From the NCBI GenBank assembly GCA_030427245.1, contig JAUHXA010000002.1, positions 62,001 to 126,000 of the forward strand: a stretch of DNA of 64,000 bases. The letters are read 5' to 3'. Position 1 is the stretch's first letter. Every line of letters starts with the position of its first letter. The notes beneath the pieces are model-generated. The model was not told the DNA's origin, ran no database searches, and worked only from the letters and a program-made list of their open reading frames with translations. Shown here piece after piece: positions 34,216 to 43,460 of the stretch. The DNA comes from Bacteroidia bacterium (GTDB lineage: Bacteria; Bacteroidota; Bacteroidia; Chitinophagales; UBA2359). The translations under genes were made by a program, and so were the position numbers.

Positions 34216-37011
34216 ATGAAAAAATTACTCCTTTACTCTTGGATACTTTGTTTTTTAGCGGTCAATTTACAGCTATTAGCTCAAACAAACAATAAGTCAC
34301 TGAAAAATCGCCGTCCTACCACCCGAACCGATATTGACGGAGCTAGTCAAGCCGACCGCCCTAACAAAAGAGCCTGTTTAGAACAATCCTCCTCCAGCAC
34401 CCTTCGATTTCAAAACCAAGTATATACACTTACCTATCTAAAGCATATTTCGCCACGCATAGAACAGAATGGACATTACTATTCAGATGTAATAATAGAG
34501 CTGGAAAGAATCAGCCCTACGATTGATTATAAAGGGTTTGACCTCAGTGATTTATTCAGAGAAAATATAGAAATAACGGCTCGATTACAGCGAATGAACG
34601 AACAAGGAGAGGTAGCCCATACCAAAACTTTCAGCGGATTATTGTCTGAAAATGAAGTAGTTTGGCGATACGATTACCCCGACTTCAATAGCTCCAAAAA
34701 CTGCCCATTGAAGCTACAAGAAGTCAGCTTCAGCCTAAAAAACAGTAGCAATTTGCAGAAGCGCATACAACTCGTGGATGAATACGATAGGCAAATGGAG
34801 AAATTAACCACCTACTCCAATGAATTACAGAGCTTAAGCGAGCCAGATTTGCAGCGTATGAGCCAACAAGTGGATGAAATAAACAACCTATCTTACAAAA
34901 TAAAAGCATTGGAGCGTTACGATTTTAGCCCTTTGAATCTGCCTCCAAACAGCAGCGAAGATTTTGCCTATCAACTGAGCATCTTACAGACACAATACAA
35001 TGACTTGCAAGCCAGCTTGCCAACTATTTACTACGATGCAGGGATTCAAAAACTGCGTTATCCCGCCGAAGCTAAAAAATATTTTGAAGCAACCCTTCGA
35101 TTGAACCCACAACACATTGGAGCAAGAAACGAAATGGCAAATATTCATTTTGCAGCAAACGAAATAGGAGCTTTTTTGCAAGACATTGAAGAGCTGGAAA
35201 AACTTCGATACGATGGCAACGACCGTTTGGTGAACAAAGCCTTCAATTGGTTTTTGGATGCAGCCAGTCATCAGTCCAATCACCCAACAGAATACGAAGC
35301 AGCTTTGGCAATATACGAAGATGCCAAAGTCCTCTGCAAATATGGCTATGTACGAGACTGTTATGCACAACTCGAAGACCGCAAAATGCACACCGTTGAA
35401 AAAGTAAGCATGAAGAAAACACAATTGTATGAGACAATGCTCTACGATGCCATGCAAGCCGCTAACTACAATCGCTTTGGAGATGCTCAAAACCTACTCA
35501 AACAAGCGGCGCTTTATCAACAAAACAACGATTCTTGGGTGCCTCTAACCGTCAGTACGCACCAAACCCTTTCGCATGTTTACTGCACGATGATCAACGA
35601 TGCTACTCAACAAATACAAAAAGGAGCACTTACTGAAGCCCGTCAATCTTTGGATCAAGTCAATGTACTCGAAAGCGATTGGAGCTATTGGAGTTGGACT
35701 CGAAACAATGCAACTTGTAGTGGACAATTGGAGCAGGCATACAGCAATTTGTATCAGTCTTATTTAAAAAAATCAACTCAACTGAGTTACAGCAGCAACT
35801 TCAATGCTGCTCGACAATCTTTGGCAGAAGCACAGGATTTGTGTCGCAAGCAACAACTCAACTGCGGCAACGACTTAGAAATCGCCCGCTTCAAAATTCA
35901 AGAGGAGGAATACAAACAGACCATCGAAAAGGGACAGCAACAGTTTCGCAATCGACAATATTCGGAAGCAGTTCGATATTTTGAAACAGCCGAAAGTATT
36001 TGCAGTCAAGATGACCGAATCACCTGCGCCAATTCTTTAGCTGGAGGGTTGTATGATTCTTATTTTGCTCTGGCTCAACAGAAAGCATCCAACAAAGACT
36101 ACGAAAAGGCAACCGAATATTTTCGCAAACTCCAACAAAACATAGACCGTTACCAACCGAGCAATTACGCCACTTTGCAGCGTCAAATCATGGAAGCTAT
36201 GCAGGGCGTTGGAGAAGCCTATATTAGTGATAAGATGATAGCGGTCGAACAAGCTATTCGCAAAAATGAACTTTGGGAGGCCAACAATATTCGAGACGAA
36301 ATTGACGATTTGGTGACGACCTATCATCTTCAATCCAATCGAACAATTGGTGATAAGATGGAGCAAATCAACGGTCAAATTCAATCCCAACACTGTATCA
36401 ATACCAAAAGAGATATTTCAGACCGTTATTTGAAAGCAAAAGAATTGGCAGACAATCAACAATTTACCATTGCCAATGCAACAGTCGGCACTGCCCTCCA
36501 ATTGATAAATGAAAACCCAGATTGTCAAATTACAACGACTAAATTAATAACCCTTCAAAACCAGATTTTACCCGCAGTAGAATACCAAGAAATGTTGGAA
36601 CATGTCAATGTTTTGGTGAAAAACTACAAATACAAGGAGGCCATTGAAGAATATTTGAAGATAAGCGAACATGCCGAAAAACACCAATTGGCCGCCAATT
36701 TGAAGATTCAACATCCCAGCCTCTATACTTTTTTGCAGCAGTCCGATATCGGATGGCTGCAAGTAGCAGGCGTTCAGCATTTTCACCAACAAGAAGATTG
36801 GGTCAAAACCCGTTCATTATTGCGAATTTTGGCGACCAATCATTCTTCCAAGTCTGCCAAAAAATATTTCACCACTTTGGGAACAGAGTTGGCTCGTGCG
36901 GATAGAATCAACAAAACTTTCGATACCAAAGAGTCAGGTGCAGAACACTACCAACTCAATGAGTTCAAAGTATATAAGAAGTTCCGAAAGGCATATTGGA
37001 AGGTTTGGTGA
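34216..37011 (+). CDS. Large exported TPR-like helical protein
   Basis: The 931 residues begin with a signal peptide (LLLYSWILCFLAVNLQLLAQ). A beta-rich N-terminal part (about 55-185) includes SDVIIELERISPTIDYKGF. The rest is almost all helical, with degenerate TPR units such as AEAKKYFEATLRLNPQHIGA and GQQQFRNRQYSEAVRYFETA. Cysteines recur in pairs in the middle (LCKYGYVRDCYAQ, SICSQDDRITCAN), possibly disulphides. It probably acts as a periplasmic scaffold; nothing catalytic is seen. The next gene, also TPR-bearing, follows on the same strand, and a TPR-CHAT gene converges from the other side. Confidence 0.75.
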   Translation: MKKLLLYSWILCFLAVNLQLLAQTNNKSLKNRRPTTRTDIDGASQADRPNKRACLEQSSSSTLRFQNQVYTLTYLKHISPRIEQNGHYYSDVIIELERISPTIDYKGFDLSDLFRENIEITARLQRMNEQGEVAHTKTFSGLLSENEVVWRYDYPDFNSSKNCPLKLQEVSFSLKNSSNLQKRIQLVDEYDRQMEKLTTYSNELQSLSEPDLQRMSQQVDEINNLSYKIKALERYDFSPLNLPPNSSEDFAYQLSILQTQYNDLQASLPTIYYDAGIQKLRYPAEAKKYFEATLRLNPQHIGARNEMANIHFAANEIGAFLQDIEELEKLRYDGNDRLVNKAFNWFLDAASHQSNHPTEYEAALAIYEDAKVLCKYGYVRDCYAQLEDRKMHTVEKVSMKKTQLYETMLYDAMQAANYNRFGDAQNLLKQAALYQQNNDSWVPLTVSTHQTLSHVYCTMINDATQQIQKGALTEARQSLDQVNVLESDWSYWSWTRNNATCSGQLEQAYSNLYQSYLKKSTQLSYSSNFNAARQSLAEAQDLCRKQQLNCGNDLEIARFKIQEEEYKQTIEKGQQQFRNRQYSEAVRYFETAESICSQDDRITCANSLAGGLYDSYFALAQQKASNKDYEKATEYFRKLQQNIDRYQPSNYATLQRQIMEAMQGVGEAYISDKMIAVEQAIRKNELWEANNIRDEIDDLVTTYHLQSNRTIGDKMEQINGQIQSQHCINTKRDISDRYLKAKELADNQQFTIANATVGTALQLINENPDCQITTTKLITLQNQILPAVEYQEMLEHVNVLVKNYKYKEAIEEYLKISEHAEKHQLAANLKIQHPSLYTFLQQSDIGWLQVAGVQHFHQQEDWVKTRSLLRILATNHSSKSAKKYFTTLGTELARADRINKTFDTKESGAEHYQLNEFKVYKKFRKAYWKVW

Positions 37012-37128
37012 TTTTCTTTACCTTGCATTATCCTTTGGAAGGAGGCAAGAAAATGGGTGGGAGACAAAATAATTTGAAGCTTAAAACTCACCTCCCTCCT
37101 CTTGCGTCCAAAGCCTAATCAATGTAAC

Positions 37129-38442
37129 ATGACAACAAAACAACAATATTTTGAGGCAGTCAAAAAACTGTCCTACAACAATCATAAAACTTATTCATTA
37201 GACGACCTTCAACAAATTGCCAGTAATTTGGGAATGGGACAAGAATCGTGGAACGGACTGCAAAAGGAGTTTCAAGACTCGCTGATGCGTGGCAAAGGCT
37301 ATATGAAATATGAAAACTGGGATGATGCCCTTCAAGAATTGAAGCACGCCGAAGAAATCAACCCTTTTCACTTGGGAGTTTTGATGGAAATATCAGAATC
37401 CTACAAGCAGCTTTGGCTCAAAAACGCTTCTCCAATTGACGAAGAGTTGGCAGAACAGTACGCCAAACGTTGCCTGCAAATCCAACCCAGTCATGAGCGT
37501 TCCCTTCAATTGATTTCGAGCCTAAAAGCTCCTACAAACGACAAGGGAAAATCTAAGCCCAATTGGTGGAGGAAGTGGGCAGCTTTGGTCGTTTTATTGT
37601 TGGTAATAGGCAATATTTTGGTCTTGACCATCAGCAAGAAAACACAGTCCGTTACTCCTTTAGATACCTCCGATAAAACCTCGGAATCGGATATGACCGT
37701 GGACAATGAAAACATAAGCTATGGCAATGTGCGGGTGGACATTCGCTACGACAACACCAACAAAGGATTGAAGTGGTTGATTGAAGACAGTTACTTTCAA
37801 GAATTTGAAAAATCGTTTGGTTACACCTTAAAGATGAATGTTTTGCCGCAAGGAGTGCAACTGACCCGTTTGCGAATCAATGTCACCCTTTTTGATGAAA
37901 ACCGTCAGGAAGTGTATTCACAAGAAAAACAAGTGGTTTCCAACGAAACCTATCGTAACGATGATTTTATACCTGTGGTCATGACCCTCTACAACGAAGT
38001 CTTGCCCGTTCCGAAAGTCGTGTCCGCCGAAGTTTCGGTGACAGATATGAAAATGGACATTCTCTCAGAATCGTATCCCGTTTCTCCCAAAAAACAATTC
38101 GCTTGGGGTGTGAAAAAACCCGACAATATGAACATCGAAATCAGGGAACGGTATTCAAAATTGACGGCAAGTTTGAACAAAAAAAGTTCTTATCACCATT
38201 TAATTTTGGAGGTCACCAACATGGGAAAATATCCTATCACAGAGTTAAAAGTCGGTGTTTCATGGGTGAATCATGACCCCAAAATGGTCGAAGCAATTGA
38301 AACCTTTTTGGTCTCCCCTTCTTCCACAACTGCCCTAAAGCCTGGGCAACGATTCATTTTAGATCGCACTTTTGAAGTGAAAGGTTATACGCCCGAAATG
38401 CTGCAGTCTTTTGGAATTTCGGTGACGGAGTTGAAGTATTGA
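37129..38442 (+). CDS. TPR protein with one membrane helix and a beta-rich C-terminal domain
   Basis: This protein of about 437 residues has a cytosolic N-terminal part with one or two TPR units (YMKYENWDDALQELKHAEEI) and a membrane helix at about residues 148-168 (WAALVVLLLVIGNILVLTI). An extracytoplasmic region made of two beta-sandwich-like stretches follows (VRVDIRYDNTNKGLKWLIED and HLILEVTNMGKYPITELKVG). Topology suggests it carries a signal or a scaffold across the inner membrane. The ATG at MTTKQQYFEAV is preferred over an upstream TTG. It lies 117 bases after the large TPR gene and is probably co-transcribed. Confidence 0.72.
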   Translation: MTTKQQYFEAVKKLSYNNHKTYSLDDLQQIASNLGMGQESWNGLQKEFQDSLMRGKGYMKYENWDDALQELKHAEEINPFHLGVLMEISESYKQLWLKNASPIDEELAEQYAKRCLQIQPSHERSLQLISSLKAPTNDKGKSKPNWWRKWAALVVLLLVIGNILVLTISKKTQSVTPLDTSDKTSESDMTVDNENISYGNVRVDIRYDNTNKGLKWLIEDSYFQEFEKSFGYTLKMNVLPQGVQLTRLRINVTLFDENRQEVYSQEKQVVSNETYRNDDFIPVVMTLYNEVLPVPKVVSAEVSVTDMKMDILSESYPVSPKKQFAWGVKKPDNMNIEIRERYSKLTASLNKKSSYHHLILEVTNMGKYPITELKVGVSWVNHDPKMVEAIETFLVSPSSTTALKPGQRFILDRTFEVKGYTPEMLQSFGISVTELKY

Positions 38443-38473
38443 ACAAATTCTGAATAATGAATTTTAGAAACCG

Positions 38474-41400
38474 TCAAGAACCAATCAATAAATAACCCGC
38501 CCAATCCTGCACACTGCTTGCTTTTTCCTTCAATAAAAACAACTTCGATTTCCGCAAAGCAGCCGAGTAGGAATCACCTTCGAGTATGTATTCAAACAGC
38601 TTTTTGACCAACAAACTGCTGCTATGGTCGGGAATGTCGAATTGAGTAAAAATGATGTTGCTCGCGCCCGCATACAAAAACCCTCGATTGATGGCCATCA
38701 TGCCTTCCCCTTTTTGCAGCTTACCAATGCCACTGCTGCAACTACTCAAAACGACCAAATCAGCCTGCAAATCCAAATGATACGTGTCGGAAGTATAAAG
38801 AAGGTAATTGTTTTGAGTTGTATCTATGTGTTCAGGTGTTTGAAGGTTTGAGTGTTTGTCCTCTTCTCCCATTTCCCACTTCTCACTTCCCACTTCTCGC
38901 TTCTCATTCCCCATTTCCCACTTCTCGCTTCCCACCTCTTTCCTTTTAGCCAAATAAATCCCCGACAAACCTGCTTCCTCATCTTCCACAAACCCATGTG
39001 TCGAAATCAACACGTATTTGTGTTTAGAAGCCTCTTTGATAAGGTTGGCTTTGGAGGCAGAAGCATACAGAAATGCTTTGGCATCTAAGGACTTATCCTG
39101 AAATAGTTGGTACACTTCCTTAACCTCCGTTTCGGTACTGGGCAAATTCTGCAATGCCACTTCTCCCGCACGATTGCTCCTCAAAACCCGACTTTTTCCT
39201 TTCCTGCTTTCCAATTCGAGTTCTACCCCTTCGATGCTATTGAAGCTCACAGGGGCAAAACCCAAAAAAGAATTTTGGCGAACAGACGTTGATTGGCTTT
39301 GCTGCAATTTACTGATTAACAAAGCCGTAGAATAATGATAACTAATTTCGTAATAGTGAATCAAATATGGAAGTTGAGCAAAGGAAGGACTAACAATAGC
39401 GTCTACATCGTTGGCAGTCAAGAGAGCTTCAAAAGGTAAATAATCCAACAAATCGTGGCGAAGCACAATCATTTTTTGAGGAATCACAGTAGGCAAACCG
39501 TGTTTGTCCAAAACAGGCGCAAGGAGTAGTTCATATAGTTCCGTACTCGCTTCCACATAATCATCTATATCCATCAAACTGATTGCATCTTGAAAATCCA
39601 ATATGGTCTCTTCCAAATCATTGGATTTTTCCATCTGATGAACTTCATAACTATCAGAAGTAATCTCAAAAATAAAAATGTATTTCTCCGACACATAGTA
39701 AGACAAAAGTAAAGTTGTCGAATCTACTTTGTTTTCTGCTTGTTGGTTTTTCAGTTCTTTTTGAAGCTCTTGAACACCCAATATGGGCATTTTGTACTTC
39801 AACTGATAATATTCGGGGTACTCTCGTTCCAACTGAGCAGTTAAGATTTCGTGTTGTCGAGTTGCCTGAAAAAGCTTTTTTTGAAGTTGTCGGAGAACAA
39901 GAGACTCAGAGGTGATTTTGATTTGTTTTTCGAGTTCCGAAACTTTGATTTCCAAAGATTTTACCTCTTTTAAAACCTCTGCGGGAATATTACTTTGATG
40001 CTTAGCCCTATTTTTTTGCAGCGAAGACAACAACGACATCGCCTTTCCCTGCTCTGCAAACAAAAATGCCTCTTCCAAAGCCTCTTTTTCTTCTGTTTCC
40101 TGATACATCATCAAAGCGATTTCGATGGCAAGATCGAAAAAAGAGGCAGCTTCTTGCGACAAAAAAAGTTGCTCTTTTTCAGCACTTTGCTGCTGTCGAA
40201 TCTGCCCCAGTAATTGTATCAACTGTTGACTGTGTTCATAAGCTGCTTGAATCGCTTGAAGGCTTTGATTTTGCTCATACAACTCACAAAAAATTTCGGC
40301 TTTTCCTACAATAGGTTTAGACAATCTTTCATGCGATAACTGATTATCAATCGAAGGCTTTTGATAAATATGGGATTCACTTACCTCCTCCAATGGCAAG
40401 TTACAAAGGCTGTTAATTGATTTTTGATACGACTGCAATGCTTGCTCGTATTCCTTCTGCTGATGATAATAACGTCCAATATAATCAAACAACCTTGCCG
40501 TTTGTTTGTGGTAATCACCATAAGTCTGCTGATAAATCTTCAATGCTTTGTGAAAATAGTCTAAGCATTTTTCGGGCTGTATTTCCAAAAAACACTTTCC
40601 CAATTCTGCAAAATTGTAGGCCAAATCGGGGTGATTTTCCCCCAACAAATCCAATTGAAGTCGAACCGCAGACTGAAAAGGAGCAATCGCTTCTTTAGGA
40701 TTGCCTTCTTTTAGATAGGTATCTGCAATTTGAGAAAGACAATGAGCAATAGTAGGATGCCCAGCAGGATACACTTTCTGTCTGATAGCCAAAGCTTTCT
40801 GGCTACACTCTCTGGCTTTGGCGTAGTCAAATAGTACTAAATAGCATGAGGAAACATCTGTATACGAATACGAAACCATTAAATGCTCAGGGCCATACTG
40901 ATGAATACGAATCTCAAGCGCATATTGAAAAAACAAGAGGGCTTTTTTATAGTTTCGGCTCGTATGGTGACAACGCCCCAATGCGCTGTAAGAAAAAGCA
41001 AAATGTGGGTGATTGGGCGGCAAGACAGCTTGACGAATCTCCAAACTTTTTTGATAATAAGTCAAAGCATCTTGCACCGAGCTTTGGGCATAGGCACAGT
41101 TTCCCAAATTGCTGTATGCTTTGGCGGTATCTTGGTGCTGTTCACCATAGTTGGTTTGATATACTTGAAGGGCTAACCAAAAATAGTGCTGTGCAATGGG
41201 GTAATTGGCTTGGTAATAAGCCGCAGCAGCCAACTGATTGTACACATCTCCTACTTCAATGGCAGACACAAAGACAAAAGGTTTTGTTTTTTGCAATGCG
41301 CTGATCAACAAGCTTTCGGCAAGCGTGTATTTGGATGTTTTGATATAAAAAACAGCCCATTGAATTATAGCCTGCAAATACAATTCCCACTCATTTTGCG

Positions 41401-41527
41401 CTTCAAATTGGATGGCTGCCTCCTCCAAGAATAACTCTATGGGTTCGGTCAACTGATTTTGCTCCAAAAGATTCTTCGCCTTTTGGAGCAAATCTTGAGT
41501 CTCCTGCAATGGTGATTTATTTGCCAT
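38474..41527 (-). CDS. TPR-CHAT protease (caspase-like)
   Basis: In this 1017-residue protein, residues about 10-400 hold eight or more TPR units of the Kinesin-light-chain type (AYSNLGNCAYAQSSVQDALTYY). A helical linker follows, then a C-terminal CHAT domain. The caspase-like dyad is H844 in LISTHGFVED and C930 in VVLSSCSSGIG, and the phrase AGASNIIFTQFDIPD is typical. CHAT proteases cleave partner proteins and serve in cell death and defence (for example TPR-CHAT in type III-E CRISPR and gasdermin loci). A small unknown gene lies 25 bases upstream. Between His and Cys sits a repetitive acidic insertion. Substrate and trigger are unknown. Confidence 0.93.
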   Translation of the reverse strand: MANKSPLQETQDLLQKAKNLLEQNQLTEPIELFLEEAAIQFEAQNEWELYLQAIIQWAVFYIKTSKYTLAESLLISALQKTKPFVFVSAIEVGDVYNQLAAAAYYQANYPIAQHYFWLALQVYQTNYGEQHQDTAKAYSNLGNCAYAQSSVQDALTYYQKSLEIRQAVLPPNHPHFAFSYSALGRCHHTSRNYKKALLFFQYALEIRIHQYGPEHLMVSYSYTDVSSCYLVLFDYAKARECSQKALAIRQKVYPAGHPTIAHCLSQIADTYLKEGNPKEAIAPFQSAVRLQLDLLGENHPDLAYNFAELGKCFLEIQPEKCLDYFHKALKIYQQTYGDYHKQTARLFDYIGRYYHQQKEYEQALQSYQKSINSLCNLPLEEVSESHIYQKPSIDNQLSHERLSKPIVGKAEIFCELYEQNQSLQAIQAAYEHSQQLIQLLGQIRQQQSAEKEQLFLSQEAASFFDLAIEIALMMYQETEEKEALEEAFLFAEQGKAMSLLSSLQKNRAKHQSNIPAEVLKEVKSLEIKVSELEKQIKITSESLVLRQLQKKLFQATRQHEILTAQLEREYPEYYQLKYKMPILGVQELQKELKNQQAENKVDSTTLLLSYYVSEKYIFIFEITSDSYEVHQMEKSNDLEETILDFQDAISLMDIDDYVEASTELYELLLAPVLDKHGLPTVIPQKMIVLRHDLLDYLPFEALLTANDVDAIVSPSFAQLPYLIHYYEISYHYSTALLISKLQQSQSTSVRQNSFLGFAPVSFNSIEGVELELESRKGKSRVLRSNRAGEVALQNLPSTETEVKEVYQLFQDKSLDAKAFLYASASKANLIKEASKHKYVLISTHGFVEDEEAGLSGIYLAKRKEVGSEKWEMGNEKREVGSEKWEMGEEDKHSNLQTPEHIDTTQNNYLLYTSDTYHLDLQADLVVLSSCSSGIGKLQKGEGMMAINRGFLYAGASNIIFTQFDIPDHSSSLLVKKLFEYILEGDSYSAALRKSKLFLLKEKASSVQDWAGYLLIGS
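38866..38943 (-). repeat. Low-complexity repeat inside the CHAT domain gene
   Basis: A pyrimidine-rich plus-strand run built from TTCCCACTTCTCGC-like units appears twice with minor changes. Read in frame on the minus strand it adds EVGSEKWEMG twice, at about residues 862-887, between the catalytic His and Cys. The run resembles simple intergenic repeats and looks like an in-frame expansion. Confidence 0.8.
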
Positions 41528-41552
41528 GTTTCAAAGCAAAGTTAAACAGAAT

Positions 41553-42038
41553 TTAGCTCATAGGAGTTGGTTGCTGTACTTCAAAAAGAATGGTAGTTTC
41601 GACAGGTACTTCCAACCTTGTAGTAGTGCTTATAAAAACAATAGGAGGATTTTGAGGGTCTGCAAACTCACCCAAACTGACCGTATTCGATTGAAAATGG
41701 TGTACTTGCCCATTTACATCAACAGACACCAAGTTCATCATCAAAAGATTAATATCTCCCTTTCGGCTATTCGAACGAAGCCCCATATACTCAAAATGTA
41801 TGGTTGCGATGCTGCCTCTTGGAATCGTTATTTCATTTATGACAGTGGTTTCTGCAACAGGCAGCTGCAAATTGGCAGACCCCATACCCAATTGATAAAA
41901 TTCAAAAGCAGGCAAAGAAATCGTCAAGATTTGCGCTGAACTTGCCATTTGCATAGAAGTGTCATGGCTTCTTTGAGGAGCAAAAGCTGGGCTATTCGTG
42001 TGATTTGTAGCGGGGTCAAAAGGCATTGAAGTGTTCAT
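41553..42038 (-). CDS. Small protein of unknown function upstream of TPR-CHAT
   Basis: This 161-residue protein has no signal peptide or membrane helix. The N-terminal 35 residues are polar and Met/Ser/Pro-rich. The rest is predicted beta-rich by eye (ILTISLPAFEFYQLGMGSAN, VINEITIPRGSIATIHFEYM, TRLEVPVETTILFEVQQP), suggesting a beta-sandwich. It ends 25 bases before the TPR-CHAT start on the same strand, so both are probably on one transcript. It could be a substrate, regulator or effector of the protease. No family was recognised. Confidence 0.65.
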   Translation of the reverse strand: MNTSMPFDPATNHTNSPAFAPQRSHDTSMQMASSAQILTISLPAFEFYQLGMGSANLQLPVAETTVINEITIPRGSIATIHFEYMGLRSNSRKGDINLLMMNLVSVDVNGQVHHFQSNTVSLGEFADPQNPPIVFISTTTRLEVPVETTILFEVQQPTPMS

Positions 42039-42170
42039 GGATTGAAGGTTTTAATGAGGTTTTAAAATCAAATTCACCCAATAAGACGATTTTGATTTGT
42101 GGTTTCCGACACTTTTTGGTTTTCCATCAAAAAAATTAAAATCAATTTAGCCTTTTGAAGTTTGCTTTTT

Positions 42171-42284
42171 GATAGTACATTGAATTTCTTCACAAGGCAC
42201 AAAGAATACAAAAGTAAAGAACTGAAACTCAACCATCACTTTTGATACTTTTGTGGTTCAAAAATCATTTTGTACAGTAGTATG
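42171..42284. mobile_element. MITE-like element, copy B (degraded)
   Basis: The right end TGTACAGTAGTATG and the interior CACTTTTGATACTTTTGTGGTT and GGCACAAAGAATACAAAAGT match copies A and C. The left terminus is eroded (GATAGTACATTG in place of CATACTACTGTACA), and about 20 bases are missing. It lies in the 264-base gap ahead of the small gene and the TPR-CHAT gene. Nothing else is seen in the gap. Confidence 0.75.
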
Positions 42285-42302
42285 GCTTTGTATTTGAATT
42301 AC

Positions 42303-43412
42303 CTATACCCTCACATACCAACGCCGTTTATCCATCCAAACCGCTACTGCCCAACAAATCAGCGTCCATGCCAAAGCAAACAAAAACGCCCCCAAATAAT
42401 CCCCCGTCGGGCGGAAAATGGTTTGGTAAATGGCATTGTAGAGATTGCCGTGTGCTTCACTCGGAATCCAAAGCAAGAGAATCACTCCAAATTCAGACAG
42501 CAAATAAATGAACAAGGGATTTTTACCCATTGGAGTGAAAAAGTGCAAACGAGAATTGTCTTCTTTTCTCGCATCCAACAACTCATGCAAACTCAACAAC
42601 ATCCAAACCGAGATGCCAGAGGTCAGCAAAACATAAGAACTCGTCCACAGTTTTTTGTTGATAGGAAAACCATAATGCCACAAAAATCCTGTTGCCGCCA
42701 ATGCCCCTGCAATCAGAGCCAAGCGAAAACGTAGCTGCATATCTTTTGGCTTTTGTCGAAGCCAAAACACCGTTGCATATCCCGCCACCACATTGCCGAT
42801 ACAAGGCAGCGTACTCAACAATCCTTCTGGGTCAAAAGGCACTCCTTCCCCTTTGTACAGATGGTTTTCACCCAATAGCACCATATCCAACAAATGCGCT
42901 GCATTGCCGCTCATCGTCAAATCACCAAAACCCCATAATATTCCCCAATAAGCCACCAAAATTCCCAAAGTGATATACAACACCTTTCGCAGTGAAAAAT
43001 GGTACAATAACAAGGCTGATAAGCCATAAGCCAAAGCAATTCGCTGTAATACGCCCATGATACGGGTCTCTCCAATGGGGCGAAAAACCAAACCTCCCTC
43101 TTTCCAATCGGTGAACGGAAACCAATACATCAAAAAGCCCAACAGAAAAATAATGGCAGTTCGCACCAAAATTTTTCGATGTACTTCGCTACTCGTTTTT
43201 TCAGCTTTCCAGCGTTCCATCACTATTGCCAAAGATGCGCCAACTGCAAATAAAAAGGAAGGAAAAACCAAATCGGTTGGGGTGAATCCGTGCCATTTAG
43301 CGTGTAGCAAAGGAGCATAAGTTGTTCCCCAATTGCCCGAAGAATTGACAATGATCATGAAAAAAACGGTCATGCCCCGAAAGACATCTAAGGATTGTAA
43401 GCGTTGTTGCAT
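42303..43412 (-). CDS. Heparan-alpha-glucosaminide N-acetyltransferase-like membrane protein (DUF5009 type)
   Basis: This protein of about 369 residues with ten or so membrane helices opens with LQSLDVFRGMTVFFMIIVNS, the signature of HGSNAT-like/DUF5009 acyltransferases. Other family phrases are WHGFTPTDLVFPSFLFAVG, IMGVLQRIALAYGLSALL and FFTPMGKNPLFIYLLSEFG. Such proteins move an acetyl group across the membrane onto amino sugars. The start MQQRLQSLDVFRG fits the family; upstream in-frame codons lie in palindromic DNA. It is divergent from the Gfo/Idh/MocA gene, and the two may act on the same sugar. Confidence 0.88.
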   Translation of the reverse strand: MQQRLQSLDVFRGMTVFFMIIVNSSGNWGTTYAPLLHAKWHGFTPTDLVFPSFLFAVGASLAIVMERWKAEKTSSEVHRKILVRTAIIFLLGFLMYWFPFTDWKEGGLVFRPIGETRIMGVLQRIALAYGLSALLLYHFSLRKVLYITLGILVAYWGILWGFGDLTMSGNAAHLLDMVLLGENHLYKGEGVPFDPEGLLSTLPCIGNVVAGYATVFWLRQKPKDMQLRFRLALIAGALAATGFLWHYGFPINKKLWTSSYVLLTSGISVWMLLSLHELLDARKEDNSRLHFFTPMGKNPLFIYLLSEFGVILLLWIPSEAHGNLYNAIYQTIFRPTGDYLGAFLFALAWTLICWAVAVWMDKRRWYVRV

Positions 43413-43460
43413 CGTTTGTTTGTTTAGAGTGAAATAGCTATCTTGGTTCAGAAGAAAGTA

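Noticed and set aside
41526-41939. Open frame on the plus strand opposite the small CHAT-upstream gene
   Set aside because: It lies wholly antisense to the better supported 161-residue gene and shows erratic composition.
42270-42734. 155-residue plus-strand frame starting in MITE copy B
   Set aside because: It is antisense to the conserved HGSNAT-like acyltransferase; its start is only the element terminus.
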